Below are positions 51,670-61,101 of a stretch of 64,000 nucleotides of DNA, one piece after another. Under the pieces are notes generated by a model that did no database searches, was not told the DNA's origin, and was given only the letters and a program-made list of their open reading frames with translations. The position numbers and the translations under genes are program-made. Location: assembly GCA_947462815.1 (NCBI GenBank), contig CANHQR010000009.1, positions 19,017 to 83,016 of the forward strand, given 5' to 3'. How positions within the stretch are numbered: position 1 is the stretch's first letter; the number at the start of each line of letters is the position of its first letter. Origin of the DNA: Pseudobdellovibrionaceae bacterium (GTDB taxonomy: Bacteria; Bdellovibrionota; Bdellovibrionia; Bdellovibrionales; JAMPXM01).

Positions 51670-52551
51670 TCGCACCTCCCACCTCTCTGATCGGCACATC
51701 GGCTCAATTGCTTGAGCCTCTCAATTGTGGCCGAACATTGTTTCAACCTGAATTATGCGACAGCTAGGGCAGAGTATCTTTTTGAGACATAGACGGGAAG
51801 CTCAAGTCCAACACGACGAAAATACTCATGCCCGGAATTTCCCATTTACCTACGGGACTTTTGTAAGAAAGCAAGTGCGACTCATCGCTCCGCAGCGGCG
51901 GATCTGGCGCAACTCTCCCACCAGATGGCCGTGGATGCGACGAGGCGCCTTTCGCTGCAACAGAGGAAGGTCACTGAGGTCTCATTTGGTACAGGTGCCT
52001 TGAGTACCGCTGTAGGCTTAAGCTCACCTAATCGAATCTTTTGTGTTGTTTCGAAGCGATTTTGACCCCTGACCGGAGAGTCCGGCCCGTGAGAGATTCA
52101 TACAGAACGACCTCGGGAGAGTAGGATCCTATTTCACCGATATTGCATCACCGCTAAACAGCTCCGGATCGATGTGGCTCAATGCCCAAGTACGATACTC
52201 GTTTGAGTTTTGACACCGATAGACCGTGCCCAAATCGCCCTAGCCAAGCGAGTTGATCAATTGATCCTGCTCGATCAGCGCTCACACGTTTAGTCAAAAC
52301 AAGAGGCCCCCATTTAGGCATGAGTAGCCGTGCAAACTCGCCCGTCTAGTCCCTCTCGTATCGGATCGAAAAAGCAAATTCGCGATTCGCCCTTGGTCGA
52401 GCTCCGGGTGCCGGACTGCGGACGAAACCGACTGCTAAAAGGAAGAACGGCCTGGCGATAGATCTGCAGCCAGATAAAACGGGAACTACTCATGTTATCT
52501 GAAGTCAGACCGCAGAGCTATCAGCCCCCTTTTGTTTCGAACGGAGATCTG
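51670..52551. other. long intergenic region, possible gene debris
   Basis: About 880 nt between the TRAP-type gene and the secretin gene. An ~84-codon open stretch without a start (ending near 52066) has protein-like composition, and the rest shows no frame. It may be debris of a pilus gene lost from the locus, but I recognise no family. A 12-bp palindrome (GATCAATTGATC, near 52255) is present. Confidence 0.4.
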
Positions 52552-54015
52552 ATGACGACTTGCTTTGAGTTTTTGCGCTGCTTTTTCCATCGGGAGCGGG
52601 CAAAATACCGCTCTCCACTAATTCTACCCTACATCTTGCAAGCCCTTCTTCATTCAGGAGAGGCTTATTCCGAGCAGATTCGCATCCTCGCAATCGGCGA
52701 AAGCTTCGCGATCGACGCCCATCAACTGGGCTTCTCTCGAGAGCTCCACATTTCCAATGGAGACGTACTTCGGCTCAAGTCGCTACAATCTGGCGCGGTA
52801 CTGACAGCTAAAAAACTGGGTTCGACTACAGTCCGCTGGGGCTCAGGCGCAACGGATACTTCTTTGCGTGTGTGGATCCTACCCAAAGCTCAATCTCGTG
52901 GCGCTCGTCTTTTCACTGAAAATCTCAAGCTTTGGCCGAGCTTGCGACTTGAGGTCGAGGCTCTTCCGCAACTCGTCGTCGTGGGAGAGCTGCATGCTCT
53001 CGACATTTGGCGGGAGCTCTCCGATTTAGCTCGCACATTTGGTTTTCAATGGTTCATGCGTGCGCATATTCGTGCCGAAATCCGCAACGAGGTGGAGGTC
53101 GCGCTTCGACGAAGCTTAGCCTCAAGAGGCTGGTCCGGTCTGAGTTTTGATCTGCAACCCGACGGATGGACTGCATTGCTTTCACCCGGTCAGGCTCGGA
53201 AAACTCTCGCTCAAGAGAGAAATGTTCTGGGGCAACACGGGGTCGAGCTGCGGGTCAGTTCGGGCGTCGTTGGGCTCGAGCCCATGGTGCGGACTCAAAT
53301 CCGCGTTACGGAGTTGAGACGCTCTACAATGCGTCGAATGGGACTTCGCCCACCGCAAGCCCTTGCATTTGATTTACTCCCGACGCTCTCTCCGACCGCG
53401 GGATCCGGCGGGCAGCTTCAAGCGCAAATTGAGTTCTTCGAAGACCAAGGTGAGGCCAAGATGTTGGCCGCGCCGACCTTGCTTTGCCGCTCGGGAGGCA
53501 AAGCTCAATTCTTTGCTGGTGGCGAAATTCCGCTGCGTCTCGTGAGCGAGCGCAGCGCACAGGTTGAGTGGAAACGCTATGGCATCGGCCTGGAGATTCA
53601 CCCCACTGCCGACGCAGAGGGCCGACTGAAGATCAAGCTCGGGACCGAGATCTCGGAGCTCGACACTTCCGTCAGTACAGACGGCCTGCCCGGCCTGACT
53701 TCGCACCGTATGAATACGGAGTTCAATTTGCAGAGAGCGGGAACACTCGTTTTGTCCGGCCTATTTCGACGCGATCACGGAGACTCCGAGCATGGTTGGC
53801 CGGGCCTTAAGAATCTGCCGGTTCTCGGCTCTCTATTCTCAAGTCGGGATTTCACGAGTCGAGAGTCGGAGCTCGTCATTTTTGTTTCGCCCGAAGTGAT
53901 CACCGTCGACTCCTCATCGAACACGTCCATCCAAAACCAAGCGCCGCTCCTCAGCCCACCTCATCAACGACGTCGGGCTGCTGCGCAAACTCGCTTCTTG
54001 AAGGTGAATCCATGA
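52552..54015 (+). CDS. Tad pilus secretin (CpaC/RcpA-like)
   Basis: A 487-residue outer-membrane secretin candidate. The N-terminal region (about 45-130) fits the pilus-assembly N-domain; a BON-like middle follows; the C-terminal secretin domain shows EFFEDQGEAKMLAAPTLLC, GGKAQFFAGGEIPL, the VEWKRYGIGLEIHPTADAEG strand, and LKNLPVLGSLFSSRDF, then ELVIFVSPEVI, all standard. It forms the pore for the pilus. ATG 52552 has ACGGAG nearby and is preferred over ATG 52492. The N-terminus is not a typical signal peptide (two Cys and charged residues before a hydrophobic segment at ~20-36). Confidence 0.88.
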   Translation: MTTCFEFLRCFFHRERAKYRSPLILPYILQALLHSGEAYSEQIRILAIGESFAIDAHQLGFSRELHISNGDVLRLKSLQSGAVLTAKKLGSTTVRWGSGATDTSLRVWILPKAQSRGARLFTENLKLWPSLRLEVEALPQLVVVGELHALDIWRELSDLARTFGFQWFMRAHIRAEIRNEVEVALRRSLASRGWSGLSFDLQPDGWTALLSPGQARKTLAQERNVLGQHGVELRVSSGVVGLEPMVRTQIRVTELRRSTMRRMGLRPPQALAFDLLPTLSPTAGSGGQLQAQIEFFEDQGEAKMLAAPTLLCRSGGKAQFFAGGEIPLRLVSERSAQVEWKRYGIGLEIHPTADAEGRLKIKLGTEISELDTSVSTDGLPGLTSHRMNTEFNLQRAGTLVLSGLFRRDHGDSEHGWPGLKNLPVLGSLFSSRDFTSRESELVIFVSPEVITVDSSSNTSIQNQAPLLSPPHQRRRAAAQTRFLKVNP

Positions 54016-55238
54016 TCACTCCTATGGCTCGACTCCAAACGGAATCTCGGGAGTCTACTGTGGTAAATGCAGCAAATGTAACACCAGCCACACCCTCTTT
54101 GCTTCATCAGCCCAAACTTCAAGATGTCGTGAGCGCGGCCCTCGCTAAACTCGCCGAACAGCCTTATGGAAAGCATGTGCCGGTTTCTCAGGGCCACTGG
54201 CTCGATGTCGACAAACACTTTCGCATGCAGATTGAAAGTCATTTAGATGACCTGAATTTCTCCGAGCGATCGCGCATTCAGGATGAGCTCTTTGGCCCGG
54301 GACCACTCGCTTGTCTATTAACCGAAACCTCGATCACGGAAATCGTGGTCAATTCGCACGAGCAGATTTGGTTCGAACGCCAGGGACGTTGGAGTCAACA
54401 CCAAGATCGATTCTTCTCAGAACTCACCTTTCGAAACTTTCTGCATCGCCTCGCGAAGGACTCCGGTGCAAAGGTCGACTTTCGCAAACCCTACGCGGAT
54501 GGAAGGTGGCGCGAGTTCCGTATTCATCGCGTCGGTCCACCCATCGCCCAGGGACTTGGACAGCTCTGCTTACGTCGCATTCAGCAACAGGCTTGGTCGC
54601 TTGACGGACTCTTTGAAAGCGAATGGGTTCCTGAGCGTGATCAAGCCAACGTCAGGCAAATTCTGAAGCGACTCGTTCACGAACACCAGAATGTCTTAAT
54701 CTTTGGCGGCACCAGTAGCGGAAAGACGTCGGTTCTCGGTGCGCTACTCGCTGAAATGCGAATGGAAGAACGACTCATTATCCTTGAGGACACGGACGAA
54801 ATTATTCCCCCCAATCCATTGAGTGTGAAGCTTTTGGCCAAAGATCAGGTCTTAGATGATGATCTCAAGGTGCCAATCGAAGAATTACTCAGGCAAAGCC
54901 TGCGCATGCGTCCCGATCGAATCATCGTCGGCGAGGTGCGAGGGGGTGAAGCCAAAGATCTTCTGATGGCTCTTGCAACCGGGCACCGCGGCTGCTGGGG
55001 AACTTTACACGCCCGAACCGCTCAAGAAGGCCTCATGCGGCTTGAGATGCTGGTTCAGATGGGAGCACCTCAATGGTCGAACGCCACCGTTCGGCAGCTG
55101 ATCGCGCAGAGTGTGCAGGGCTTGATTCAATTGAGTCGAGACGAAAACGGCAAAAGGCGACTCGATGCCGTTCATCGAATCGCCTCACTCGAGGACCGAG
55201 GCATTTGCCTCACAACTCTGTATCAACGTTCAAGCTGA
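54012..55238 (+). CDS. Tad pilus assembly ATPase (CpaF/TadA-like)
   Basis: A 408-residue hexameric secretion ATPase of the VirB11/CpaF group powering pilus extension. Walker A GGTSSGKTS (232-240, Lys238), the Asp box ILEDTDEI, Walker B RIIVGEVRG (Glu308), and the His box with TGHRGCWGTLHA are present; the N-terminal domain has SITEIVVNSHEQIWFERQG. Its start overlaps the secretin stop (ATGA), so both are made together. The TadB/TadC membrane proteins that should follow are replaced by a converging gene. Confidence 0.95.
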   Translation: MITPMARLQTESRESTVVNAANVTPATPSLLHQPKLQDVVSAALAKLAEQPYGKHVPVSQGHWLDVDKHFRMQIESHLDDLNFSERSRIQDELFGPGPLACLLTETSITEIVVNSHEQIWFERQGRWSQHQDRFFSELTFRNFLHRLAKDSGAKVDFRKPYADGRWREFRIHRVGPPIAQGLGQLCLRRIQQQAWSLDGLFESEWVPERDQANVRQILKRLVHEHQNVLIFGGTSSGKTSVLGALLAEMRMEERLIILEDTDEIIPPNPLSVKLLAKDQVLDDDLKVPIEELLRQSLRMRPDRIIVGEVRGGEAKDLLMALATGHRGCWGTLHARTAQEGLMRLEMLVQMGAPQWSNATVRQLIAQSVQGLIQLSRDENGKRRLDAVHRIASLEDRGICLTTLYQRSS

Positions 55239-55793
55239 AACGTTGAGATAGGTGCCCTTGGGGACAAGGGGCGATGAGGTCGGCTCAGCAAGCTCAGAAG
55301 TCACTTGGTCCGCTCGGACCGCCATGGGCTCTGCCAACTCCGCGTTTGAACTCGGCATGACCGCCGCCGGAGGCATGAACTCTTGGGTCGTCTCGATGTC
55401 CATCCCTCCTTGCTGACGATTGCGTTGAAACTCTTCAAGACGATCCATCTTGAAGCCGGCGGGCTTTGAAGCTTTGCTTTGATCGAGCCGATAATTGAAA
55501 TCTTGATCCACGACAACCTCCTGCGCGGCTGGAACCGTGGCTTTGCGGAAAAATCGTTCAGATACTTCTCGAGCCATAGCCGCTTGCTTTTGATCTTTCG
55601 TTCGCCAACTGAGTTGGTCGCGAGAGATCTCGGCGGCGCGTGCTGCGGTTTCACCGATACGCGCTTCACGGAGTGAGGAGACCCCCTCGGGTCTTCCGAA
55701 ACCGGGGGCGCCCGGTCGGATGGGCGGCGCATCTCTTAGGTCTACGGCCTTCGTTCGCGGGGAACTGGGCACAATGCCGCTAATCTTTTCCAT
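55230..55793 (-). CDS. soluble protein, unknown
   Basis: A 187-residue protein without membrane segment, Pro/Ser-rich at the start (MEKISGIVPSSPRTKAV), with a positively charged centre rich in Gln and Arg and a Pro/Val/Ser-rich C-terminus. No Cys. No family recognised. AGGAGG lies 6 nt before ATG 55793; a TTG at 55799 directly after the Shine-Dalgarno is rejected. It converges on cpaF with a 9-nt overlap. Confidence 0.65.
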   Translation of the reverse strand: MEKISGIVPSSPRTKAVDLRDAPPIRPGAPGFGRPEGVSSLREARIGETAARAAEISRDQLSWRTKDQKQAAMAREVSERFFRKATVPAAQEVVVDQDFNYRLDQSKASKPAGFKMDRLEEFQRNRQQGGMDIETTQEFMPPAAVMPSSNAELAEPMAVRADQVTSELAEPTSSPLVPKGTYLNVSA

Positions 55794-56066
55794 GGCCAAC
55801 CTCCTGTCGGCTGAGGGCCGCAGATCCTCTGCGGTGCTCTGTTCTACGTATCGGCAAAATGTGTCTCATCTTTAGACGGGTTTTGAAAACTCGACTTAAG
55901 TTCTAAAATGAATCGACCAAGGCTATTCTCGCGAATTAGAATTCGAGGCGTTCTAGGTTTGAGTCGTTTGTTGGTCGAGCTCTCGTGTCCCGCGTGTGTG
56001 ATCTGTTCGAAAAGACTTTATAAGCGAGCTATTGAGCCCGCATCGCGTGAAGATAGGAGATGGCTT

Positions 56067-56831
56067 ATGGCCCGTGGTTTTGTCTCGCTTGAAGCCAAGA
56101 AATTTGTTGAGATTGGTCTCGTGACCGTGTTGTCCGCCCTCCCTTCCCTCGGCGAAGCTAGGGGTGAGTTCAACGGAGACTCAGTCAAGATGAGAGACCC
56201 GGGTGCAATTTATTCTGCACGAATCTCTCCTTTGAAAGACCACGTTAAACACCGACTAGGATTTGCCGTGGGTGCCGGCGCATTCAATGCTTTGAACGAA
56301 AGAGCGGTCCGCGTTAGCACTGCCGCTGGATATCGAGAAGAGGTCGCACCCGGTGGTTGGGTAGCCATACGCTGGTCGGTCGTCGGACACACTCAGCAGG
56401 AGTTTGAGACTGGGCTCATGTACTGGAAAGTAAACCGACTCAATGTCGCTCAGAATCTTGGTACAACCGAACAGATCTACCAGAGCTCAGAGTTCATCGC
56501 TTTACCGATTGTTGCAAAGATGAATTGGGGAGACAGCTATGCATCTGGTCTTTCAGCGCGAATTGGAGTTGCACCATCAGCCCTCCTGTCGGCTAGTTCG
56601 ACCCGGATCGTCGACAAAATTGAGACTCAAGCTGATATTAAGGATGCTTTGAACTCATGGGATATCTTTGCTGTTGCAGGCATTTCAACCAATTTTCCTA
56701 TGGGAGAGAGCTACGACTGCAACTTTGGGTTAGAGTACGTACGTGGCCTTAGACCCATAAACGGCCCAAACGATCCCAGTGCATTTCACCAAGCCCTTCT
56801 CGCCACTCTAGGACTCAACCTCGACCTCTAA
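56067..56831 (+). CDS. outer-membrane beta-barrel candidate
   Basis: A 254-residue exported protein: signal peptide (about 1-32, near GEARG), then a Gly/aromatic-rich sequence with alternating strand pattern (e.g. LGFAVGAGAFNAL, EFETGLMYWKV, GLSARIGVAPSALLSA, DCNFGLEYVRG) and a terminal strand LLATLGLNLDL. This is the profile of small outer-membrane barrels. GGAG lies 8 nt before ATG 56067; the frame is open to 55908 but that part is atypical. AT-richer than its neighbours. Confidence 0.6.
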   Translation: MARGFVSLEAKKFVEIGLVTVLSALPSLGEARGEFNGDSVKMRDPGAIYSARISPLKDHVKHRLGFAVGAGAFNALNERAVRVSTAAGYREEVAPGGWVAIRWSVVGHTQQEFETGLMYWKVNRLNVAQNLGTTEQIYQSSEFIALPIVAKMNWGDSYASGLSARIGVAPSALLSASSTRIVDKIETQADIKDALNSWDIFAVAGISTNFPMGESYDCNFGLEYVRGLRPINGPNDPSAFHQALLATLGLNLDL

Positions 56832-57241
56832 CATGCCATTGCCGCGATCAAATGGGGCATGGTGGATATTCTGATGTGAACTGGGACTGATCGAAAAGGA
56901 CGGATGATGGCCAGTAGAAAGGCGTCGAACAGGGGCATGTTTTGAGCCTAATCTGGATAAAATTAAGTCTCTCTACAGCTCGTTCACCCGAGGACGTTCT
57001 TCCGCCAGATTTAGAAAGGCACCCTTGCGGGCCTTCAAAAAGCCGCCGCCGACACCAAATCGAAACCCCGCAACAACAATACAACGCCTCAGCCCGGAGG
57101 CTAAACTCGTAACCGATCAGATAACTACAGCCCGCAAATCACTTCGCCAATTTTGCCAATCACTCAGAGAAGGTGCGGAAACCTGGGACTACCGCACACT
57201 GCTCCGGTTCTCTTCGTCCCCAGGCGCGGCCATCTTTCCGC
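56832..57241. other. intergenic region, nothing recognised
   Basis: 410 nt between convergent genes (the barrel candidate and aspS). A weak hairpin, AAGGCACCC/GGGCCTT, sits at about 57016-57037 without a T-run. No RNA gene or frame is convincing. Confidence 0.5.
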
Positions 57242-59056
57242 CTATAAGTCGGCCTTTGGAGGAGGGGACTCCGCCACGCCTGGAGCAAGCCGAATACCCA
57301 ACTCAATCAGCTGATCTCGCGACACCGTCGAAGGCGAATCGGCCATCAGATCGGTGGCCTTAGCCGTTTTCGGGAAAGCGATGACGTCGCGAATCGCGTC
57401 AGTATCACACAAAATCATGGTGAGTCGGTCCACTCCCCACGCAATACCCGCGTGCGGAGGCGTACCATAAGTGAGAGCTTCCATGAAAAATCCAAACTTT
57501 GCTTTCGCATCTTCGAGGGAGAACCCCAAGGCCTTGAACATCGCCGCTTGCAGATCACCGCGATGAATCCGCACCGAGCCCCCCCCCAACTCGTGACCGT
57601 TGCAAACCAGGTCATAAGCTTTAGCTAAAATTTCGCCGTAATGACCCTCTTCACCTTTGAGTAAGTGCTCCATGTGCTGATTCTGCGGCGACGTAAAGGG
57701 GTGATGTCGAGCCGCCCAGCGCCCGCCTTCAGCGTCGTACTCAAAGAGCGGAAAGTCGACGATCCACACAAACCGATCTTGGCTCTCATCGATGAGCTTG
57801 AGCTCGCGTCCAAAATGTAATCGCAGACTCGAGAGCGCCGCACACGTCGTATCAAAGGTGTCCGCGACCACGAGAGAAAGACCGCGACCACTCGGACAAA
57901 GAGTTTGGTGAATCTCGCGAATCTTTTCTTCGGGTAAGGCCTTGGAGACAGCCGAAGTCAGCTTTCCCTCCGCATCTGATTTAATCCAAACCAAACCTTT
58001 AGCCCCAGCCTTCTTGGCAAGGTCTACCAATTTGTCGATTTGAGCGCGCGAAAGATCGCCCGCTTGGTCAACACCGAGACCCTTGATCACGCCGCGCTTG
58101 GCGAGGACATCGTCAAAGACCTTGAAGCCCGTGCCACCGGCGATCTGGGTGAGATCCTTCAATTCCAAACCAAAGCGAAGATCGGGTTTATCGCAGCCAA
58201 ACCGATTCATCGCTTCGGCAAAAGACATTCTGGGGATAGGACCCAGGTCAACGCCGCGATACTTCTTCCAGAGGACTCGAGCCAGATTTTCATTGATGGC
58301 CATGATGTCGTCTTGATCGACGAAGCTCATTTCGACGTCGATTTGTGAGAACTCGGGCTGACGATCGGCGCGCAAGTCTTCATCGCGGAAGCAGCGGGCG
58401 ATTTGAAAGTAGCGATCCATGCCGCCAATCATCAGCAACTGCTTAAGGGTCTGCGGAGACTGGGGCAAGGCAAAGAAAGTTCCCTGATTGACTCGCGAAG
58501 GAACCAAATAATCGCGCGCCCCCTCGGGAGTCGACTTATAGAGAATCGGCGTCTCAACCTCAATGAAACCTTCATTGGAGAAGAAGTCGCGAACCGTGCG
58601 CACGATCTCGTGGCGTTTTCTAAGGAAACCGCCCAAACGCGATGAGCGAATGTCGAGGTAGCGATACTTCAATCGCAAGTTTTCGCCCACTTGTGCGTCA
58701 TCAATTTGAAAGGGCGGCGTCTTGGCTTCCGAAAGAATCTCGAGGGCCTCGGCGATCACTTCAATTTCGCCCGTCGGAAGCTTCGAGTTACGCATGCCTT
58801 GCGGGCGTTCACGAACTTGTCCCGCCAGGGCGACGACATACTCGCCACGTAAATCCTTGGCGATACTCATCGCCGCTTGATTCGGATCGAGCACAACCTG
58901 GACGAGGCCCTCACGATCGCGAAGATCGATGAAGACCAAACCGCCATGATCCCGCCGCCCATCGACCCAGCCCATGAGCACGACGTTTTGCCCTGCATGC
59001 TCTCGACGAAGTTGACCGGCGTAATGTGTGCGCTTGCGTTCCGAAACGAATTTCAT
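57242..59056 (-). CDS. aspS: aspartyl-tRNA synthetase, probably non-discriminating
   Basis: A 604-residue bacterial-type class II synthetase. The anticodon-binding OB domain has GWVDGRRDHGGLVFIDLRDR; motif 2 is FRDEDLRADRQPEFSQID; the GAD insertion domain spans the middle; motif 3 is GIAWGVDRLTMIL. The OB domain has His after RRD and Gly in RPQGMRN, the pair known from non-discriminating AspRS (which also charges tRNA-Asn for GatCAB amidation), where discriminating E. coli-type enzymes have RRDLG. An AGGTGA precedes ATG 59056. Confidence 0.97.
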   Translation of the reverse strand: MKFVSERKRTHYAGQLRREHAGQNVVLMGWVDGRRDHGGLVFIDLRDREGLVQVVLDPNQAAMSIAKDLRGEYVVALAGQVRERPQGMRNSKLPTGEIEVIAEALEILSEAKTPPFQIDDAQVGENLRLKYRYLDIRSSRLGGFLRKRHEIVRTVRDFFSNEGFIEVETPILYKSTPEGARDYLVPSRVNQGTFFALPQSPQTLKQLLMIGGMDRYFQIARCFRDEDLRADRQPEFSQIDVEMSFVDQDDIMAINENLARVLWKKYRGVDLGPIPRMSFAEAMNRFGCDKPDLRFGLELKDLTQIAGGTGFKVFDDVLAKRGVIKGLGVDQAGDLSRAQIDKLVDLAKKAGAKGLVWIKSDAEGKLTSAVSKALPEEKIREIHQTLCPSGRGLSLVVADTFDTTCAALSSLRLHFGRELKLIDESQDRFVWIVDFPLFEYDAEGGRWAARHHPFTSPQNQHMEHLLKGEEGHYGEILAKAYDLVCNGHELGGGSVRIHRGDLQAAMFKALGFSLEDAKAKFGFFMEALTYGTPPHAGIAWGVDRLTMILCDTDAIRDVIAFPKTAKATDLMADSPSTVSRDQLIELGIRLAPGVAESPPPKADL

Positions 59057-59398
59057 GCTTTCACCTGCTGAATAAAAGAAGCTCCAAGCCTAGATTCAGT
59101 TTAAAAAAAAGCCAATGAAGAAAAGGGTTTGGAGAAGTATCAAATCAGTCTATACCTCAATTCCGACCGTCCGGCCTCGGCGACAAGGCGCACCAGTTAC
59201 GGCAGAGCTGCTGACGAGGGCCTACGCAGAGCGTAACCTATGACTCAGTCGGCTCGTCGAAAGCCAAGAGCTACGGCAGGTCGGCGGCGAGTCGGCGCGT
59301 TGGCGAATGAATTGAGTCGAAGCTCCAGTTTCAGGTGAGGGCCTTGCGGAAATCACCGTCACAGAGAGCTCGACAAACCGGTGAAAGGACACATCTTC
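59057..59398. other. intergenic region, divergent promoters
   Basis: About 340 nt between divergent aspS and the small PHA-type gene. An A-run (59103-59110) lies close to aspS. No further feature seen. Confidence 0.5.
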
Positions 59399-59707
59399 AT
59401 GCCCAAGGTGAGCGTGCAAAGTCTAACGAGCAAATCGGCCAATGAGGCCTACGAAAAGATCAAGACGATGTTGGAGACGGATCCTGAACTTCGAAAAATG
59501 GATCCGAGCTGCAGCTTTAGCTTCAACCAGGGTTCGTTGAGCGGAACGGCGAAAGGATCGAAATTCACGGCCAACATGAAGGTCGTCAGCCAAGCACAGG
59601 GTTCGTCTTTGGTGACCATCGACGTGGACCTTCCTTTGCTGCTGACTCCGGTCAAAGGCCTCGTGCAAAGCACGCTGGAGAAAAAGTTGAAGGCGGCTCT
59701 CGCCTGA
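59399..59707 (+). CDS. polyhydroxyalkanoic acid system family protein
   Basis: A 102-residue protein resembling the PHA_gran_rgn family: a small alpha/beta domain with NEAYEKIKTMLETDPELRK, F-x-G-x strands (FNQGSLSGTAKGSKF) and VTIDVDLPLLLTPVKGLVQSTLEKKL at the end. The family is found near polyhydroxyalkanoate genes but its role is unclear, and none are nearby. AAAGGA lies 10 nt before ATG 59399. The sigma factor follows after 43 nt. Confidence 0.7.
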   Translation: MPKVSVQSLTSKSANEAYEKIKTMLETDPELRKMDPSCSFSFNQGSLSGTAKGSKFTANMKVVSQAQGSSLVTIDVDLPLLLTPVKGLVQSTLEKKLKAALA

Positions 59708-59750
59708 ACCTGAGCTTGATCAGCCCGAGATTGATCCAAAGGAGACAAGG

Positions 59751-61073
59751 TTGACGAAGCTGAAGTCGAAGAAAACGAGCGTAAAGGGCCCGGCCAAAAA
59801 GCCGCGCAGCAAGTCGCGCTCGTCGACTTTGTCCAAAGCATCGCCGGCGGGAGCCGGAACTCAAAGCGATGCGGCGAGCACAACCGAGCAGATCGAGAGC
59901 GTGAAGGCTGAGATCGTCGACCCGGCTGAAACAAAATCCACTCGCTGGCGCGATGTGGGTGGCCCGGGAGCGACATCCACCACCCGAACGACCGGAGCCG
60001 AAGTTGACTCACCAGAGTTGAGCGCGGTCGACGAAGATCCGCAGGCGGCTTGGCGAGAGAGTGGCTGGGAAGAAACGGATTTGCGCGAATTGGAAGAAGC
60101 CGCCGAATTAGCGGCGGAATTAGCGGCCGAACGAGCCGAGGAACCTTCGCCCACCACCCCGGTGAATTCGAAGAAAGGTCGCAAGAGCTCCCAGGCCGTC
60201 GAGCGCTTGCCCGTGATTTCGTCCGTCGTCACCGAGCATTTGCCCGCGGCGGCCGACCCCGTCGCGCTCTACATGGCCGAGATCAAGAGATACCCCATTC
60301 TGACGCGTGAGCAGGAGTTTGAGTTAGCGAAGCGTTATGCGGAAATGGGTGATGCTCAGGCGGCCGAAGCTCTGGTCACAAGCAATCTGCGCTTTGTGGT
60401 CAAGATCGCTTCGGAGTACTCCAAGTTCGGAGCCCGGCTGATTGACCTGATCCAAGAAGGCAACGTTGGCTTGATGCAGGCTGTTCGCGAGTACAATCCC
60501 TACAAGGGCGTTCGTCTCATCACATATGCCGTCTGGTGGATTCGCGGCTATATTCAAGAGTACCTGATGCGTCAGTATTCGATGGTTCGCATCGGCACGA
60601 CGGCGGCTCAACGAAAGCTCTTCTACCGACTCCAGAAAGAAAAGGATCGACTTGTCCTCGAGGGACAGGAACCCACTGTTAAACTTCTCTCGTCTCGACT
60701 TGGCGTGAGCGAGGAAGATGTGCAGACGATGGAGCAGCGAATGTCCGCACGCGATATCTCGCTCGAGACTCCGATCGGGGACGACGGTAGAGTCACGCTC
60801 CTGGATCGAGAAGCGTCAGCGGATGCGCCACTCGATGAGCAGCTCGGACAAGCCGAGCTTGTCGCCATTTTGCGCGAAGAAGTCGAAAATCTCCGTCCTG
60901 ACCTCAATGATCGCGAACTCGAGCTGCTCGAAGAGCGCTTGCTCGCCGATGAGCCGAAGACACTGCAAGAAATTGGCGAGCGCTATGGTGTGACACGAGA
61001 AGCCGTTCGACAAATGGAAGCTCGACTCATGTCCAAGCTTCGCGACTCCCTAAGACACAGACTGACTCGTTGA
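59751..61073 (+). CDS. rpoH: RpoH-type sigma factor with long N-terminal extension
   Basis: A 440-residue sigma-70-family protein. The first ~165 residues are Lys/Ser/Thr/Ala/Glu-rich and probably disordered. From DPVALYMAEIKRYPILT the RpoH layout follows: region 2 (NLRFVVKIASEYSKFG...GNVGLMQAVREYNPYKGVR), the RpoH box QRKLFYRLQKEK, and region 4 (TLQEIGERYGVTREAVRQME). RpoH normally has ~285 residues and no such extension. The start is TTG 59751, with AAAGGAG in front. It converges on fliA; the proximity of heat-shock-type and flagellar sigma genes is typical of Bdellovibrio-like genomes as far as I recall. Confidence 0.9.
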   Translation: MTKLKSKKTSVKGPAKKPRSKSRSSTLSKASPAGAGTQSDAASTTEQIESVKAEIVDPAETKSTRWRDVGGPGATSTTRTTGAEVDSPELSAVDEDPQAAWRESGWEETDLRELEEAAELAAELAAERAEEPSPTTPVNSKKGRKSSQAVERLPVISSVVTEHLPAAADPVALYMAEIKRYPILTREQEFELAKRYAEMGDAQAAEALVTSNLRFVVKIASEYSKFGARLIDLIQEGNVGLMQAVREYNPYKGVRLITYAVWWIRGYIQEYLMRQYSMVRIGTTAAQRKLFYRLQKEKDRLVLEGQEPTVKLLSSRLGVSEEDVQTMEQRMSARDISLETPIGDDGRVTLLDREASADAPLDEQLGQAELVAILREEVENLRPDLNDRELELLEERLLADEPKTLQEIGERYGVTREAVRQMEARLMSKLRDSLRHRLTR

Positions 61074-61101
61074 TCGAGAGTCCCTCCGCTCTGGGCGCGC
61101 C

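Noticed and set aside
49038..51738. Shared 11-mer TGGCCGAACAT upstream of two minus-strand genes (49038, 51728)
   Set aside because: Many 11-mer pairs are expected by chance in 64 kb, and distances to the starts differ.
51755..52003. Possible small gene of 82 codons after the TRAP-type gene
   Set aside because: No ribosome binding site, Arg-rich shadow-like composition, and no similarity I can recognise.
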